Positions 41,431-52,165 of a stretch of DNA of 64,000 nucleotides are shown here, piece by piece. Positions within the stretch are counted from its first letter, which is position 1; the number at the start of each line of letters is the position of its first letter. This DNA is from Symsagittifera roscoffensis (taxonomy: Eukaryota > Xenacoelomorpha > Acoela > Convolutidae): positions 30,695,301 through 30,759,300 of the forward strand of contig NC_087066.1 in NCBI RefSeq assembly GCF_963678635.1. Reading direction: 5' to 3'. The notes beneath the pieces were generated by a model. That model ran no database searches. It was given only the letters and a program-made list of their open reading frames with translations, and was not told the DNA's origin. The position numbers and the translations under genes were made by a program.

Positions 41431-41639
41431 AGGGAGCTAGTTGCTACAATATGAAGCAATTCGGTAGCTCAAATAAAAATCGGCCATACTCTACATATCG
41501 ATAAAAAAGAACTATAAAAATTCCCGAGACGTTAAAATTTTAAAGACACTGGCCCTTTAATGGGAAAACAGTTGGAATTTTGAGGTATTCGCTTTTTGGC
41601 TTATCGCAAATTTACAAATAAAATTGAAGAAATTTTTTG

Positions 41640-42205
41640 ATAAAAATTTAGTATCTTACGCGCTTCAGCAAAATGCCCCAAGCAATAAGAAACTTGTTTA
41701 TTGATTCAAGCAAAAATGTGCTGAAATTGGATTGATTCGATACAAAAAGCATAGAAAAACTGAGAGTGAAACAAAAATTACCTCTGGCTTACCAGAACGA
41801 AAATTCATTGTAAAATTGGCAAAAACATTGTCTTTGTCGTACCCAAACAGCAGAAATGGTGAAGATAAACAAGAAAAATTTTCGCAATTATGCAATTCGT
41901 TTCTTAGCACAAGTAACAGTAGTACGCTGATGTCACATATGAGTTTAAAAGAAAAAGGCCCCATAACCATTTGATTAAGGGTCAGGGGAAAATTCACTTG
42001 TGTTTTTGTACCTCATACTGTCGGAGACAATTTAGATTACTTAAGACATGGAAGTTCAAAAGCATGGTACAGGTTAAAGGATACTACCAAAAATACCCCA
42101 ATGCCAGAAATAAGCAACTCTCTATGGCTAGGTCACTAAATATCTATAACATGCGGACGCCGTTAGAAGCAGGGTTGGAAACTTAAGTATATACCTTTAT
42201 TTTTT
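41640..42205. repeat. dispersed repeat, copy 1 (partner at 44700-45250)
   Basis: From GAAATTGGATTGATTC through TTACCTCTGGCTTACCAG and TTGGCAAAAACATTGTC to GGTTGGAAACTTA it matches 44757-45225 at about 85-90%. In both places it is followed by GGACAGTTGAGTTTTGATCC. The second copy lies in the left arm of the large inverted repeat at a position where the right arm has no counterpart, so it is an insertion there. Confidence 0.75.
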
Positions 42206-43208
42206 ATTGGACAGTTGAGTTTTGATCCATTTCAGATGAATCAACCTAGAACCCGTCCTACCTAAATTTAAATTAACAAAATTCACTATAATGTAACTAT
42301 GACAACTCAATATTTTTGAAAAATATTAATTTTATCTAAAATAGTTTTTCAGTTCGGACCATTAGGCCGCTCACTAGTAATCTTACCAATCGAGATATTC
42401 TCTGCTCCAGTAAAAGCAATCTGATAGCCACTCTCGGTGCTCACTATCGTGATCAAGACTGCTCAACTCGAATAGATTACTAAGAATTCAAATTGCCATA
42501 TTTGATAATAAAACTAATTTATATTTTGATAATAAAACTAATATATAAAGTTTTTGGTTTTATTATCAAAATATGCTGGGGGAAGACCTGAGACATGCAT
42601 AACCGTGCGTTTCAGGGCCTGAAACGCACGTTTATGCATGTCTCAGGTCTTCCCCCAGCATATTTTGATAATAAAACTAATTTATAAAGTTTTTGGTTTT
42701 ATTGTCAAAATATGCTGGGGGAAGACCTGAGACATGCATAAACGTGCGTTTCAGGGCCTGAAACGCACGTTTATGCATGTCTCAGGTCTTCCCCCAGCAT
42801 ATTTTGATAATAAAACTAATTTATAAAGTTTTGGTTTTATTATCAAAATATGCTGGGGGAAGACCTGAGACATGCATAAACGTGCGTTTCAGGCCCTGGA
42901 TCAAAACTCAACTGGGGGAAGACAGTTGAGTTTTGATCCATTTCAGATGAATCAACCTAGAACCCGTCCTACCTAAATTTAAATTAACAAAATTCACGAT
43001 AATGTAACTATGACAACTCAATATTTTTTGAAAATTATTAATTTTATCTAAAATAGTTTTTCAGTTCGGACCATTAGGCCGCTCACTAGTAATCTTACCA
43101 ATCGAGATATTCTCTGCTCCAGTAAAAGCAATCTGATAGCCACTCTCGGTGCTCACTATCGTGATCAAGACTGCTCAACTCGAATAGATTACTAAGAATT
43201 CAAATTGC
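42206..43208. repeat. 720-bp direct duplication around palindromes
   Basis: GTTGAGTTTTGATCCATTTC through CAAATTGC at about 42213-42498 recurs at about 42931-43208. The gap is filled by the palindrome array. At the seam (42897-42940) GGATCAAAACTCAACTG is followed, after seven bases, by its exact complement, so this duplication also begins with a fold-back. Confidence 0.85.
42540..42900. repeat. array of near-perfect palindromes, about 140-bp period
   Basis: Each unit reads ATTATCAAAATATGCTGGGG, GAAGACCTGAGACATGC, ATAAACGTGCGTTTCAGG, then the complement of all of this, with about 60 bp per arm and no real loop. Two full units and half of a third, separated by AACTAATTTATAAAGTTTTT. Such DNA can extrude cruciforms and is a known obstacle to replication. 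It encodes nothing. A single base differs in the first unit (ATAACCGTG against ATAAACGTG). Confidence 0.9.
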
Positions 43209-43254
43209 GAATAGCAAATTGGTTGTAGTTCCAATTTTTGGTCCACTTTTTGCG

Positions 43255-43528
43255 ATTCTTTTGATTTTTGACTTCTCATTTCAGTTGCCGCAATACAGAA
43301 TCCTTTTCACCCCGAAAAGAAGATGAAAAAGAGGACATGACCGACTGGCACATACTCTCCGGACTCAAGATCGATGTCCCTATCGCAGGTCATCGTAATG
43401 TCAGTGAGCCTCATGAAGACTCTTCTCAAGATACAGTTCCAGTAGTCAATACCAGAAGTTTGCATCTGAGAGAACTTTATCTACATCCCCAAAATCACAG
43501 CCAAACAACATTGTCATTCTACAGCTAA
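43255..43528 (+). CDS. possible exon, hypothetical protein
   Basis: A strong acceptor CTTCTCATTTCAG ends at about 43284, followed by an open frame (CRNTESFSPRKEDEKEDMTD, then HILSGLKIDVPIAGHRN) to TAA at 43528, eight bases before the left boundary of the large inverted repeat. Polar and soluble with no recognised family. Either a host exon cut off by the repeat or part of an older element. Confidence 0.3.
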
Positions 43529-44024
43529 ACAGTAATCAAATTTGGCATCCGATTCCACTCAGTGTCTCAGCTAAAAAAATTTTTTCAATCGACCCAGTCA
43601 GAAAATGTTCATGCAAACGTTTATATACATATAGATATAATACATTAGAAATCAATAAATCACAGGTTAAAATCTCGTTCTTCTTCAATAGGATTTGGAT
43701 TCAGCTGAGTTCAAACTCGAGGCCAAGTCTCTTAATTTTATCCAAGACTCAAAAAATTTCCCCTATGACCTGATTTAACTTGTCTCCTCTGCCTTCGAGG
43801 TAACAGACGCAGACGTACTCGACATCGTGATCTGCCTTGAGAAAATCTCTTTATCGTAGACTTGATCACTATTTCTTCCCATGTCTTCAGCTGATCTTAA
43901 GCCCGCATCCACTTTCTCTGTTTCAGCAGCCTCTTGAGATGGTTCGACAGCTTATTCGCCTTGTACTTCCTCTTCAAGCAAATGGAGGGCTGTAGCCACA
44001 AGCTCACGTTCTTCGCTTGATCCT

Positions 44025-44557
44025 CTAGTATAGACCCCTCGCCTTCACGTTATCCATCAAAACCTTGCCAGCCCGTTTCCAGCTAGTGGGTACTCCCTTA
44101 CGATGGTTAAGCAGCGGTCTCTTAAGAGCCTGTGGTCCAATTTCCCCTAGACAGTGGTCATACTCTTTCTGGTGCTTTTCTTGTGATTTTTTGTCAAAAC
44201 TTACAAGCAAGAGATTAGTGTCGTCCTTAACTGCGAGAAAAACCGTATTTGATTCCAGAAGCACTTCACCCCCATCGTTATGTCGAATACCTTGCAAGAA
44301 GTCTCCTACAACAGTCGATTGCATGTATTGCTTCTACTGTAGGCGCTTTTTGTCTCCCGAAAATCTATCACTTTTTTCTCGATATATCGCAGTACCAGCA
44401 TCGAGCTCAATACGAAGACAGTTATCTTCAGTAACCCTACCGCATGAATCTCTTCCAGATCCCACATCAGGCAGAGGTTGCTCTTCTCGCGGTACCAAGT
44501 AATCTCCCGACAAACTTTGACCTTATTTTTGATAAACTTTAATTGTGAGAAAAACAT
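44025..44557 (-). pseudogene. left-arm decayed ORF (QSTVVGDF protein)
   Basis: Two minus-strand frames, 44557-44306 (VCREITWYREK...RYIEKKVIDFRE) and 44324-44025 (MQSTVVGDFLQGIRHNDGG ... EYDHCLGEIGPQAL). They overlap at the seam and match 49690-50465 of the right arm with about 8% amino-acid change. The protein is basic and mixed-charge, from an element region upstream of gag; no family recognised. The left copy stops after KARGLY, where the right one continues for another 80 codons. Confidence 0.45.
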
Positions 44558-45561
44558 GCCAAAATTTACTTTTCATTTCAATAACAAAAATTACAGAAAA
44601 CTAGAGTTTTGACTAATTCTTCCCTGTTTTCAATTATATCAAATTACAGACGCACAAAACATGATTACAAGGCTGTTCAATTTAGAATCATAAGCTCTTC
44701 AGCAAAAATGCCCCAAAAGAAAAAAAAATTGTTCGTAATTCAAGCAAAAATTGTGCTGAAATTGGATTGATTCAATAGAGAAAGCCTAGAACACCTGAGA
44801 GTGAAACAAAAATTACCTCTGGCTTACCAGAACAAAAACTCATTGTAAAATTGGCAAAAACATTGTCTTTGTCGTACCTAAACAGCAGAAATGGTAAAGA
44901 GAAACAAGAAAAACTTCCGCATTTATGCATTTCTTTTCTCAGCACAAGTAACAGTAGTCCGCTGATGTCACACATGAGTTTAAGAGAAAAAGGCCCCATA
45001 ACCAGTTGCTTAAGGGTCAGGGAAAAATTTTCTTGCGTTTTTGCACCCCATCCTTTCGGAGCCAATTCAGATTGCTTACGAAATGGAACTTCAAAACTAT
45101 GTTGTAGGTTGAAGGCTACTATCAAAATGCCCCAATTCCAGAAATAAGCAAATACACATGGCTAGGTCACTAAATACATATAACACGCGAACGCCGTTAG
45201 ACACAGGGTTGGAAACTTAACAAAGACCTTTATTTTCTATTGGACAGTTGAGTTTTGATCCATATAGATGGATCAGCCTAAAACCCGCCTTATCTCAAAC
45301 TTACTCTACAACATACATTTTTGAAATTACATTCAGTACTCACAAATTGATTACAATTCTGCAAATGCTTATATAATGTAACTAGGATAACTCAAGGTTT
45401 TGAGTGGTTTTTCAGTTTGGACCATTAGGTCGCTCACTAGTCGTCCTCCCTAATCAAGATTTTCTCTGCTCCAGTGATAGCACTTTTTCTATCCACTTTG
45501 ATCCAGTTACTGCACCCCACATCTTACTAAGAAGTCGATGCGAGTGATGTGACATTCTCGC

Positions 45562-45795
45562 TTACCGCACACACTTGGTTACTGAAAAGGCTTTGTCGAT
45601 CATTACCTTCTGACTAACTATTTCCGTCAATGACAAGTGCAAAGGATAGTTAATCCCACAAATGTTTACCATAACTGACCCCTCCAAGGTTTTCGCATTC
45701 ATCGGCAGACTGTATGCTTCGCTCACCATAAATCCCATCTCTGCTTCCAGGCCCACCTTCCATCCCTTGATATGCTTCTGGATCATCTGCAGCAC
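45562..45795 (-). pseudogene. left-arm decayed ORF (IQKHIKGWKVGLE protein)
   Basis: 78 codons, MLQMIQKHIKGWKVGLEAE, ICGINYPLHLSLTEIVSQK, ending AFSVTKCVR; matches 49130-49363 (two short replacements such as VMVNICG/SYMVNFCV). Probably part of the same protein as the neighbours, separated by stops. Confidence 0.4.
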
Positions 45796-46562
45796 TCCTG
45801 GCTAGGATTCCGCATTCATTGCCTTAACCGAATGGTGTTCAGACTCTAGAATCTTCAAGGACTCCTGACTACACAATCTAGAGAAGAATACCAGTGTCGT
45901 CGCCAAGTTCATTGATTTACTCGCGTTCATTGATTTAATCACTTTCTACTTCTTTCGGACATCGCCAAACTACGTGAATAAGTCCCTCCACTAGAAACAT
46001 TGATTTCTTACGCAAGATCGTCCATCACATGAGTGTCCTCCTCCTCCAGTGGCTAGATCAAGACAAGTGCCCGGCTCCATATTCTGTCCATATCATTTTG
46101 TCATCATCTTATATCATCTTACGTTTTGGCTTCAGACTCTTCTTGATGAAGAAATATGAAATTGTGTATTACGTTCAGGTTCTCAAAATCCTCATCCTTC
46201 CCGGTAACATCCTTATCCACTCTGTGGTGTGCTCATTCAAGCTTGCTTGAGGATGGGGACACCAAGAAGGTCTCAACAGTTTCTGGTCTCCCAAGTTCGT
46301 GATCAAGACATTCTCTTCGCTACCGAGCCTCAATTCAACCCTCTTTTCTGAGCATGGCTCACAGTTAATTTGGGGTTAATTCTCAAGGAGCAAGCTCAAG
46401 CTTGGCTTCTCCCTCTCTAGTGTATCAATTCCATTTAAATTCTCCGTCCAAAACTTCAGCAACTCCGTGAATTCAATGTTTAAGCACGCCGCACCTGCTT
46501 TTCTACTCAAAAAAGGGTTATAAGATATCCTCATAAACTCCAGAGACATACTGATATCATCA

Positions 46563-46763
46563 CTAATTGGAGGGTTTGAAGTATTCTTCAGCTTGTCTCA
46601 TAGAACGATGCACATCAAGGATACTGTCGAACATCTCTTTGGAGAACCTCCTAGTCTCATCAATCTTCGCCTGGTTCTTGATAGATTGCCTAAAATCATC
46701 GTACTTCTCAATGCCTGCGTTCTGGTAAACATTCAGGATGATGCTCGAGACTCTATTTGCCAA
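46563..46763 (-). pseudogene. left-arm decayed ORF (ANRVSSIILNVYQ protein)
   Basis: 66 codons, ANRVSSIILNVYQNAGIEK then RQSIKNQAKIDETRRFSKEM. Directly upstream in the same frame both arms read MSVIPDAVIPACYQRATKK followed by the same TGA, so that stop is older than the inverted duplication. Helical and charged; reminiscent of a capsid-type domain, but no motif proves it. Confidence 0.4.
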
Positions 46764-47078
46764 TGATCATTTCTTAGTTGCCCTCTGATAACAGGCTGGG
46801 ATTACTGCATCAGGTATTACCGACATGATTCATTTCAAGAAACACGGGGCATCTTTCTCTCTTTGCTAAGATCAGTCCAGAAACGTCTCAAGCGACATAC
46901 TGCGCCATCATTCGAAAAACAAATAAACGTTTTTTTTGCTCCGCTTCAACTTACCGCAAGAAATAGTTCTTCCCGTGAAATTCCAAACCTTTCTAAATAA
47001 ATAGTAAGTGTCTCTAAATCCACTAAATAAAGTCACAACGCAAATTTATAAATGCAAAAAATTCTTTAATCTTCAAAA

Positions 47079-47279
47079 TCAACTTAATGTTTTCTCTTCA
47101 GTTTCAATTGCAAACTTAGTTGCTTTGTTTCTCGTTTGAGTTTTTCTCACATAAACGATTCTGAGTTTTAACATCTCCTCCTTTGTTGCTTTTTTGTGTA
47201 CTTCCTTGTTCACTCTTTCTTTACGTCGTTTAGAACTTCTAAAACTTCTAAATTCTTCTAATTTTTCTTCTTTTTGCAT
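47079..47279 (-). pseudogene. left-arm short basic ORF
   Basis: 66 codons, MQKEEKLEEFRSF then KKATKEEMLKLRIVYVRK. The right arm (47738-47937) has the same sequence with a TAA after RVNK. Highly charged helix, no family. Confidence 0.3.
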
Positions 47280-47432
47280 CTTGTTTTTCGGCTATTTGTC
47301 AATGTTACATCTCCTACTCCTGCGACATTGACTCCGCACTTTCAGTCTCACTGTCTTGCATCACGTCGTTAGCTATTCTTACGCTGTTGGAGGCAGTCCT
47401 CCAACACTTCTGCTCTTCTACTCTTTGTCTAC

Positions 47433-47587
47433 AACAAGGTAGAGGATTAACGTTAGTTTCTCTGTTTCGGCAGAAGCTGTTGTGGATGCACAACGTTACG
47501 TTTCTCTCCTAGATTTCCTTCAAAATTTCTCCTCTTTCTCTCCCTTCACACTCACTGGTTCTATACGTCCTCTTTACTGCGGTGGTA
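47433..47587. other. centre of the large inverted repeat
   Basis: About 155 bp of non-symmetrical loop between the arms. Each arm just outside it holds the perfect 8-bp hairpin GTTGGAGG-ACTG-CCTCCAAC (47385-47405 as complement, 47612-47631). Coding frames diverge from here, so a shared promoter could lie in it, but no TATA or initiator stands out. Confidence 0.5.
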
Positions 47588-48251
47588 GACAAAGAGTAGA
47601 AGAGCAGAAGTGTTGGAGGACTGCCTCCAACAGCGTAAGAAAAGCTACCGACGTGTTGCAAGACAGTGAGACTGAAAGTGCGGAGTCAATGTCGCAGGAG
47701 TAGGAGATGGAACATTGACAAATAGCCGAAAAACAAGATGCAAAAAGAAGAAAAATTAGAAGAATTTAGAAGTTTTGGAACTTCTAAACGACTTAAACAA
47801 AGAGTGAACAAGTAAGTACACAAAAAAGCAACAAAGGAGGAGATGTTAAAACTCAGAATCGTTTATGTGAGAAAAACTCAAATGAGAAACAAAGCAACTA
47901 AGTTTGCAATTGAAACTGAAGAGAAAACATTAAGTTGATTTTGAAGATTAAAGAATTTTTTGCATTTATAAATTTGCGTTGTGACTTTATTTAGTGGATT
48001 TAGAGACACTTACTATTTATTTAGAAAGGTTTGGAATTTCACGGGAAGAACTATTTCTTAAGTTAAGTTGAAGCGGAGCAAAAAAAACGTTTATTTGTTT
48101 TTCGAATGATGGCGCAGTATGTCGCTTGAGACGTTTCTGGACTAATCTTAGCAAAGAGGAAAGATGCCCCGTGTTTTTTAGACGAATCATGTCGGTAATA
48201 CCTGATGCAGTAATCCCAGCCTGTTATCAGAGGGCAACTAAGAAATGATCA

Positions 48252-48455
48252 TTGGCAAATAGAGTCTCGAGCATCATCCTGAATGTTTACCAGAACGCAG
48301 GCATTGAGAAGTACGATGATTTTAGGCAATCTATCAAGAACCAGGCGAAGATTGGTGAGACTAGGAGGTTCTCCAAAAAGATGTTCGAGAGTATCCTTGA
48401 TGTGCATCATTCTATGAGACAGGCTGAAGAATACTTCAAACCCTCCAAACGGTGA
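48252..48455 (+). pseudogene. right-arm decayed ORF (ANRVSSIILNVYQ protein)
   Basis: 67 codons, counterpart of 46763-46563 (KIGETRRFSKKM against KIDETRRFSKEM). Preceded in frame by MSVIPDAVIPACYQ and the shared TGA at about 48238. Confidence 0.4.
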
Positions 48456-49129
48456 TGATATCAGTATGTCTCTGTAGTCATGAGGATATCTTATAACCCT
48501 TTCTTGAGTAGAGAAGCAGGTGCGGCGTGCATAAACATTGAATTCACGGAGTTGCTGAAGTTTTGGACGGAAAATTTAAATGGAATTGATACACTAGAGA
48601 GGGAGAAGCCAAGCATGAGCTTGCTCCTTGAGAATTAACCCCAAATTAACTGTGAGCCATGCTCAGAAAAGAGGGTTGAATTGAGGCTCGGTAGCGAAGA
48701 GAATGTCTTGATCACGAACTTGGATCAGGATGAGGATTTGGAGAACCTGAACGTAATACACAATTTCATATTTCTTCATCAAGAAGAGTCTGAAGCCAAA
48801 ACGTAAGATGATATAAGATGATGACAAAATGATATGGACAGAATATGGAGCCGGGCACTTGTCTTGATCTAGCCACTGGAGGAGGAGGACACTCATGTGA
48901 TGGACGATCTTGCGTAAGAAATCAATGTTTCTAGAAGAGGGACTTATGCACGTAGTTTGGCGATGACCGAAAGAAGGAGAAAGTGATTAAATCAAGGAAC
49001 GCGAGTAAATCAATGAACTTGGCGACGACACTGGTATTCTTCTCTAGATTGTGTAGTCAGGAGTCCTTGAAGATTCTAGAGTCTGAACACCATTCGGTTA
49101 AGGCAATGAATGCGGAATCCTAGCCAGGA

Positions 49130-49363
49130 TTGCTGCAGATGATCCAGAAGCATATCAAGGGATGGAAGGTGGGCCTGGAAGCAGAGATGGGATTTACGGT
49201 GAGCGAAGCACACAGTCTGCCGATGAATGTGAAAACCTTGGAGGGGTCATATATGGTAAATTTTTGTGTGATTAACTATCCTTTGCACTTGTCATTGACG
49301 GAAGTGGTTAGTCAGAGAGTAATGATCGACAAAGCCTTTTCAGTAACCAAGTGTGTGCGGTAA
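49130..49363 (+). pseudogene. right-arm decayed ORF (IQKHIKGWKVGLE protein)
   Basis: 78 codons, counterpart of 45795-45562. Shortly downstream (about 49420) the arm joins sequence that in the left arm lies on the far side of the 44770-45500 insertion. Confidence 0.4.
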
Positions 49364-49689
49364 GCGAGAATGTCAATTCACTCGCATCAATTTTTTAGTA
49401 AGATGTGGGGTGCAGTACCTGGATCAATCCAATTTCAGCACAATTTTTGCTTGAAAAAAGAACAATTTTTTTCTTTTCGGGCATTTTGCTTAAGAGCTTA
49501 AGAGTCTAAATTGAACAGCCTTGTAATCATGTTTAGTGGTTCTGTACTTTGATACAATTGAAAACAAGGAAGAAGTAGTCAAAACTCGAGTTTTCGTAAT
49601 TTTTGTTATTGAAATGAAAAAAAATTTTGGCATGTCTTTCTCACAATTAAGGTTTATCAAAAATAAAGTCACAGTTTGTCGGGAGATTA

Positions 49690-50465
49690 CTTGGTAACGC
49701 GAGAAGAGCAACCTCTACCTGATACGGGATCTGGAAGAAATTCATGCGGTAGGGTTACTGGACCACCAAAAGAAGATAACTGTCTTCGTATTGAGCACGA
49801 TGCTGGTACTGCGATATATCGAGAAAAAAAGTGATAGATTTTCGGGAGACAAAAAGCGCCTACAGTAGAAGCAATACATGCAATCGACTGTTGTAGGAGA
49901 CTTCTGGCAAGGTATTCGACATAACGATGGGGGTGAAGCGCTTTTGGAATCAAATACGGTTTTTCTCGTAGTTAAGGACGACACTAATCTCTTGCTTGTA
50001 AGTTTTGACAAAAAATCACAAGAAAAGACCCAGAAAGAGTATGACCACTGTCTAGGGGAAATTGGACCACAGGCTCATAAGAGACCGCTGCTTAACCATC
50101 GTAAGGGAGTACCCACTAGATGGAAACGGGCTGGCAAGGTTTTGTTGGATAACGTGAAGGCGAGGGAGTCTATAATAGAGGATCAAGCGAAGAACGTGAG
50201 CTTGTGGCTACAGACCTCCATTTGCTTGAAGAGGGAATACAAGGCGAATAAGCTGCCGAACCATCTCAAGAGGCTGCCGAAACAGACAGAGTGGATGCGG
50301 GCTTACGAGCAGCTGAAGACATGGGAAGGAATAGTGATCAAGTCTATGATGAAGAGAAGTTCTCAAGGCAAATCACGATGTCGAGTACGTCTGGGCCCGT
50401 TACCTCGAAGGCAGAGGGGACAAGTTAAATCAGGTCATAGGGGAAATTTCTTAAGTCTTGGATAA
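49690..50465 (+). pseudogene. right-arm ORF (QSTVVGDF protein), longest version
   Basis: The 195-codon frame at 49878-50465 starts MQSTVVGDFWQGIRHNDGG, continues KKSQEKTQKEYDHCLGEIG, KANKLPNHLKRLPKQTEWMR and RAYEQLKTWEGIVIKSM, and ends in a basic Arg/Gly tail (CRVRLGPLPRRQRGQ). Before it another frame gives SNLYLIRDLEEIHAVG. Lysine-rich, helical, no membrane segment. It lies 350 bp upstream of the gag-like ORF and could be the N-terminal part of the same polyprotein. No family recognised. Confidence 0.45.
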
Positions 50466-50819
50466 AATTAAGAGCTGAAACCAAGTCCTATTGAAGAAGA
50501 ACGAGATTTTAACCTGTGATTTATTGATATCTAATGTATTAAATCTATATGTATATAAACATCTGCATAAAAATTTTCTGACAGGGTCGATTGAAAAAAA
50601 AATTTAAGCTGAGACACTGAGTGGAATCGGATGCCAAATTTGATGCATTTACCAATGGAGAGACTGGCTCTACGGACCGATTTGGTGTGGTCAGGACAAA
50701 AAGCAAGACCACAAATGGATCAAACCAGTCAAAAGACTTGGTGACCATGACGATTTTGGAATTGCGATCTGGGAAGAACAGATATATGTAACCGGCCATG
50801 TAACCCACCAGCGGATCCA

Positions 50820-51605
50820 GAAGCGGATTATGAAGAGAAGTCGAGGCAGAGAATTAAGACTCGAGTCTCGAACAGCACCAAGCTGCCTGGAACCGATAGG
50901 GAGACACCACCACTTGTGATGCCCTTAGTGGAAAACGGAGAATCAATTGAGAAAGCCTTGATCAACATAATGGACAGCATAGGTGAACAAAATGAACAGA
51001 TGTCCTTAAGAGTGAGTGAACTAGAGAGAGTTAGGAGAAGCGAAAAACGCTTGAAGAAGAGAACGGATGAACACTTTGCCAAAAACTTGTCGCGAATGGC
51101 GAGAGAAGCTGAGCAGAGAGAGTTATGGTTGGGAGATGACACGGAGAAGTTGAGAGTTCAGCAAAAGCAGATTCTTGGGACCCTTGACACGAAGATAGAC
51201 TTGTCGATGGAGGGGCGAACTCAGGCTATCATGGATAGGTTAGATGGGCTCCTAGGAAACACGAGTGGATCAAAGAATGGGGATAAAAACTCAGGAGAAC
51301 CCAGCAGGCAGCCGAGAGTGAGTTTCAATGAACAACCCAATAGAAGAAAGATATATGGATCCACTAGAGGAAGGGGCAGTTCACCCATCTATGCCACAGG
51401 AAACAATAGGCCACGGGGCCCAAACCTCAGAGGAAGTTCAACTGGCAGCAGAGCGACATCAAACGAACCACCGACGCACGACACAAATGCGACTGGGAGA
51501 AGTGATTCCATGAACTGGAATCAAGTGAATCAAGGAAGAAGCCATCCCAGCGACTCGAACAGAAGGGAAAACCCACAGCCTCTATCAGGGGGCAATGATG
51601 CTTAA
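50820..51605 (+). CDS. gag N-terminal region with coiled coil
   Basis: Frame open from about 50820 with ATG at 50916-50918; 229 residues from there. Residues 1-95 form a charged coiled coil (EQNEQMSLRVSELERVRRS, KRLKKRTDEHFAKN). The rest is Asn/Gly/Ser/Arg-rich and disordered (GSTRGRGSSPIYATG, RGPNLRGSSTGSRATSN). Coiled coil plus basic linker fits the matrix-like part of a Gypsy gag. It stops at TAA 51603-51605, and the capsid part follows in broken frames. Confidence 0.55.
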   Translation, partial: EADYEEKSRQRIKTRVSNSTKLPGTDRETPPLVMPLVENGESIEKALINIMDSIGEQNEQMSLRVSELERVRRSEKRLKKRTDEHFAKNLSRMAREAEQRELWLGDDTEKLRVQQKQILGTLDTKIDLSMEGRTQAIMDRLDGLLGNTSGSKNGDKNSGEPSRQPRVSFNEQPNRRKIYGSTRGRGSSPIYATGNNRPRGPNLRGSSTGSRATSNEPPTHDTNATGRSDSMNWNQVNQGRSHPSDSNRRENPQPLSGGNDA

Positions 51606-51609
51606 GCGG

Positions 51610-52165
51610 GGCTTTTAAGGGACGCGAAATCAATGGCCACAGCCTTTGAACCTCTGAGCAGGTCCTTGGAAACATTCCTTACGAGGTTATCTAGAACCAG
51701 TGAACGCAGTGAAAAGTCCAAAAGGGTTTTTAAGAAACCAAGATGCTATAAAGATGACTTTGATGGCTGTACTGACACCACACCTGGATAGAGGTAATGA
51801 AACTGCATTTTGAAGAGGAGGACCTGACAGAAAGACAAGAATGCAGTGCGCTTACGAGTAACATGAAGGGACAGCCCAAAAAGCAATACCCTGCTGAGAC
51901 ACTGCTGAGAAGATCTTTGAAGTCTTGTAAAACCGTTTTGGCTCAGGGGTACAAGGACAGCAAGCGGTGATGCGCTTCGAAAAATGGAGGCAACTTGAAG
52001 ACGAGACAATAGACAATATACTAGACGATTTGGAGATGCTTAGAAGGCGTAGCCAATCAGATGAATCAAATAGAAGGATGAACCCAGCAGTGGCCTCAAA
52101 ATTCATCGATGCTGTGAAAAAATGATGAGCTTCGAAAGATGTAAGCGACACATTACACACCACTT
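51610..52165 (+). pseudogene. gag capsid region, frameshifted
   Basis: Pieces in three frames: DAIKMTLMAVLTPHLDRGN (about 51740), AEKIFEVL and QGQQAVMRFEKWRQLED (51905-52000), then TIDNILDDLEMLRRRSQ and MNPAVASKFIDAV (52005-52115). The pattern F-x-KWRQ....D-x2-LE-LRRR is typical of Gypsy capsids (family knowledge). At least four stops. Confidence 0.55.

Larger units (their letters stand above)
43537..47432. repeat. large inverted repeat, left arm
   Basis: Matches 50643-47588 in reverse complement at about 90-95% by eye (e.g. GGCATCCGATTCCACTCAGT at 43547 against ACTGAGTGGAATCGGATGCC at 50616). It is about 0.8 kb longer than the right arm because of an insertion at about 44770-45500. Its coding content reads leftward. 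Confidence 0.9.
47588..50643. repeat. large inverted repeat, right arm
   Basis: Reverse complement of 47432-43537. This arm continues without a break into the gag-pol relic, so it is probably the source and the left arm the copy. Confidence 0.9.

Noticed and set aside
42540-42900. transcription terminators
   Set aside because: Palindromes are about 120 bp, repeated and not adjacent to a gene end; bacterial-type terminators do not apply.
43537-50643. pure assembly artefact for the large inverted repeat
   Set aside because: Arms differ by several per cent, with an insertion in one arm only, so they are evolutionarily distinct; the seam still deserves read-level checking.
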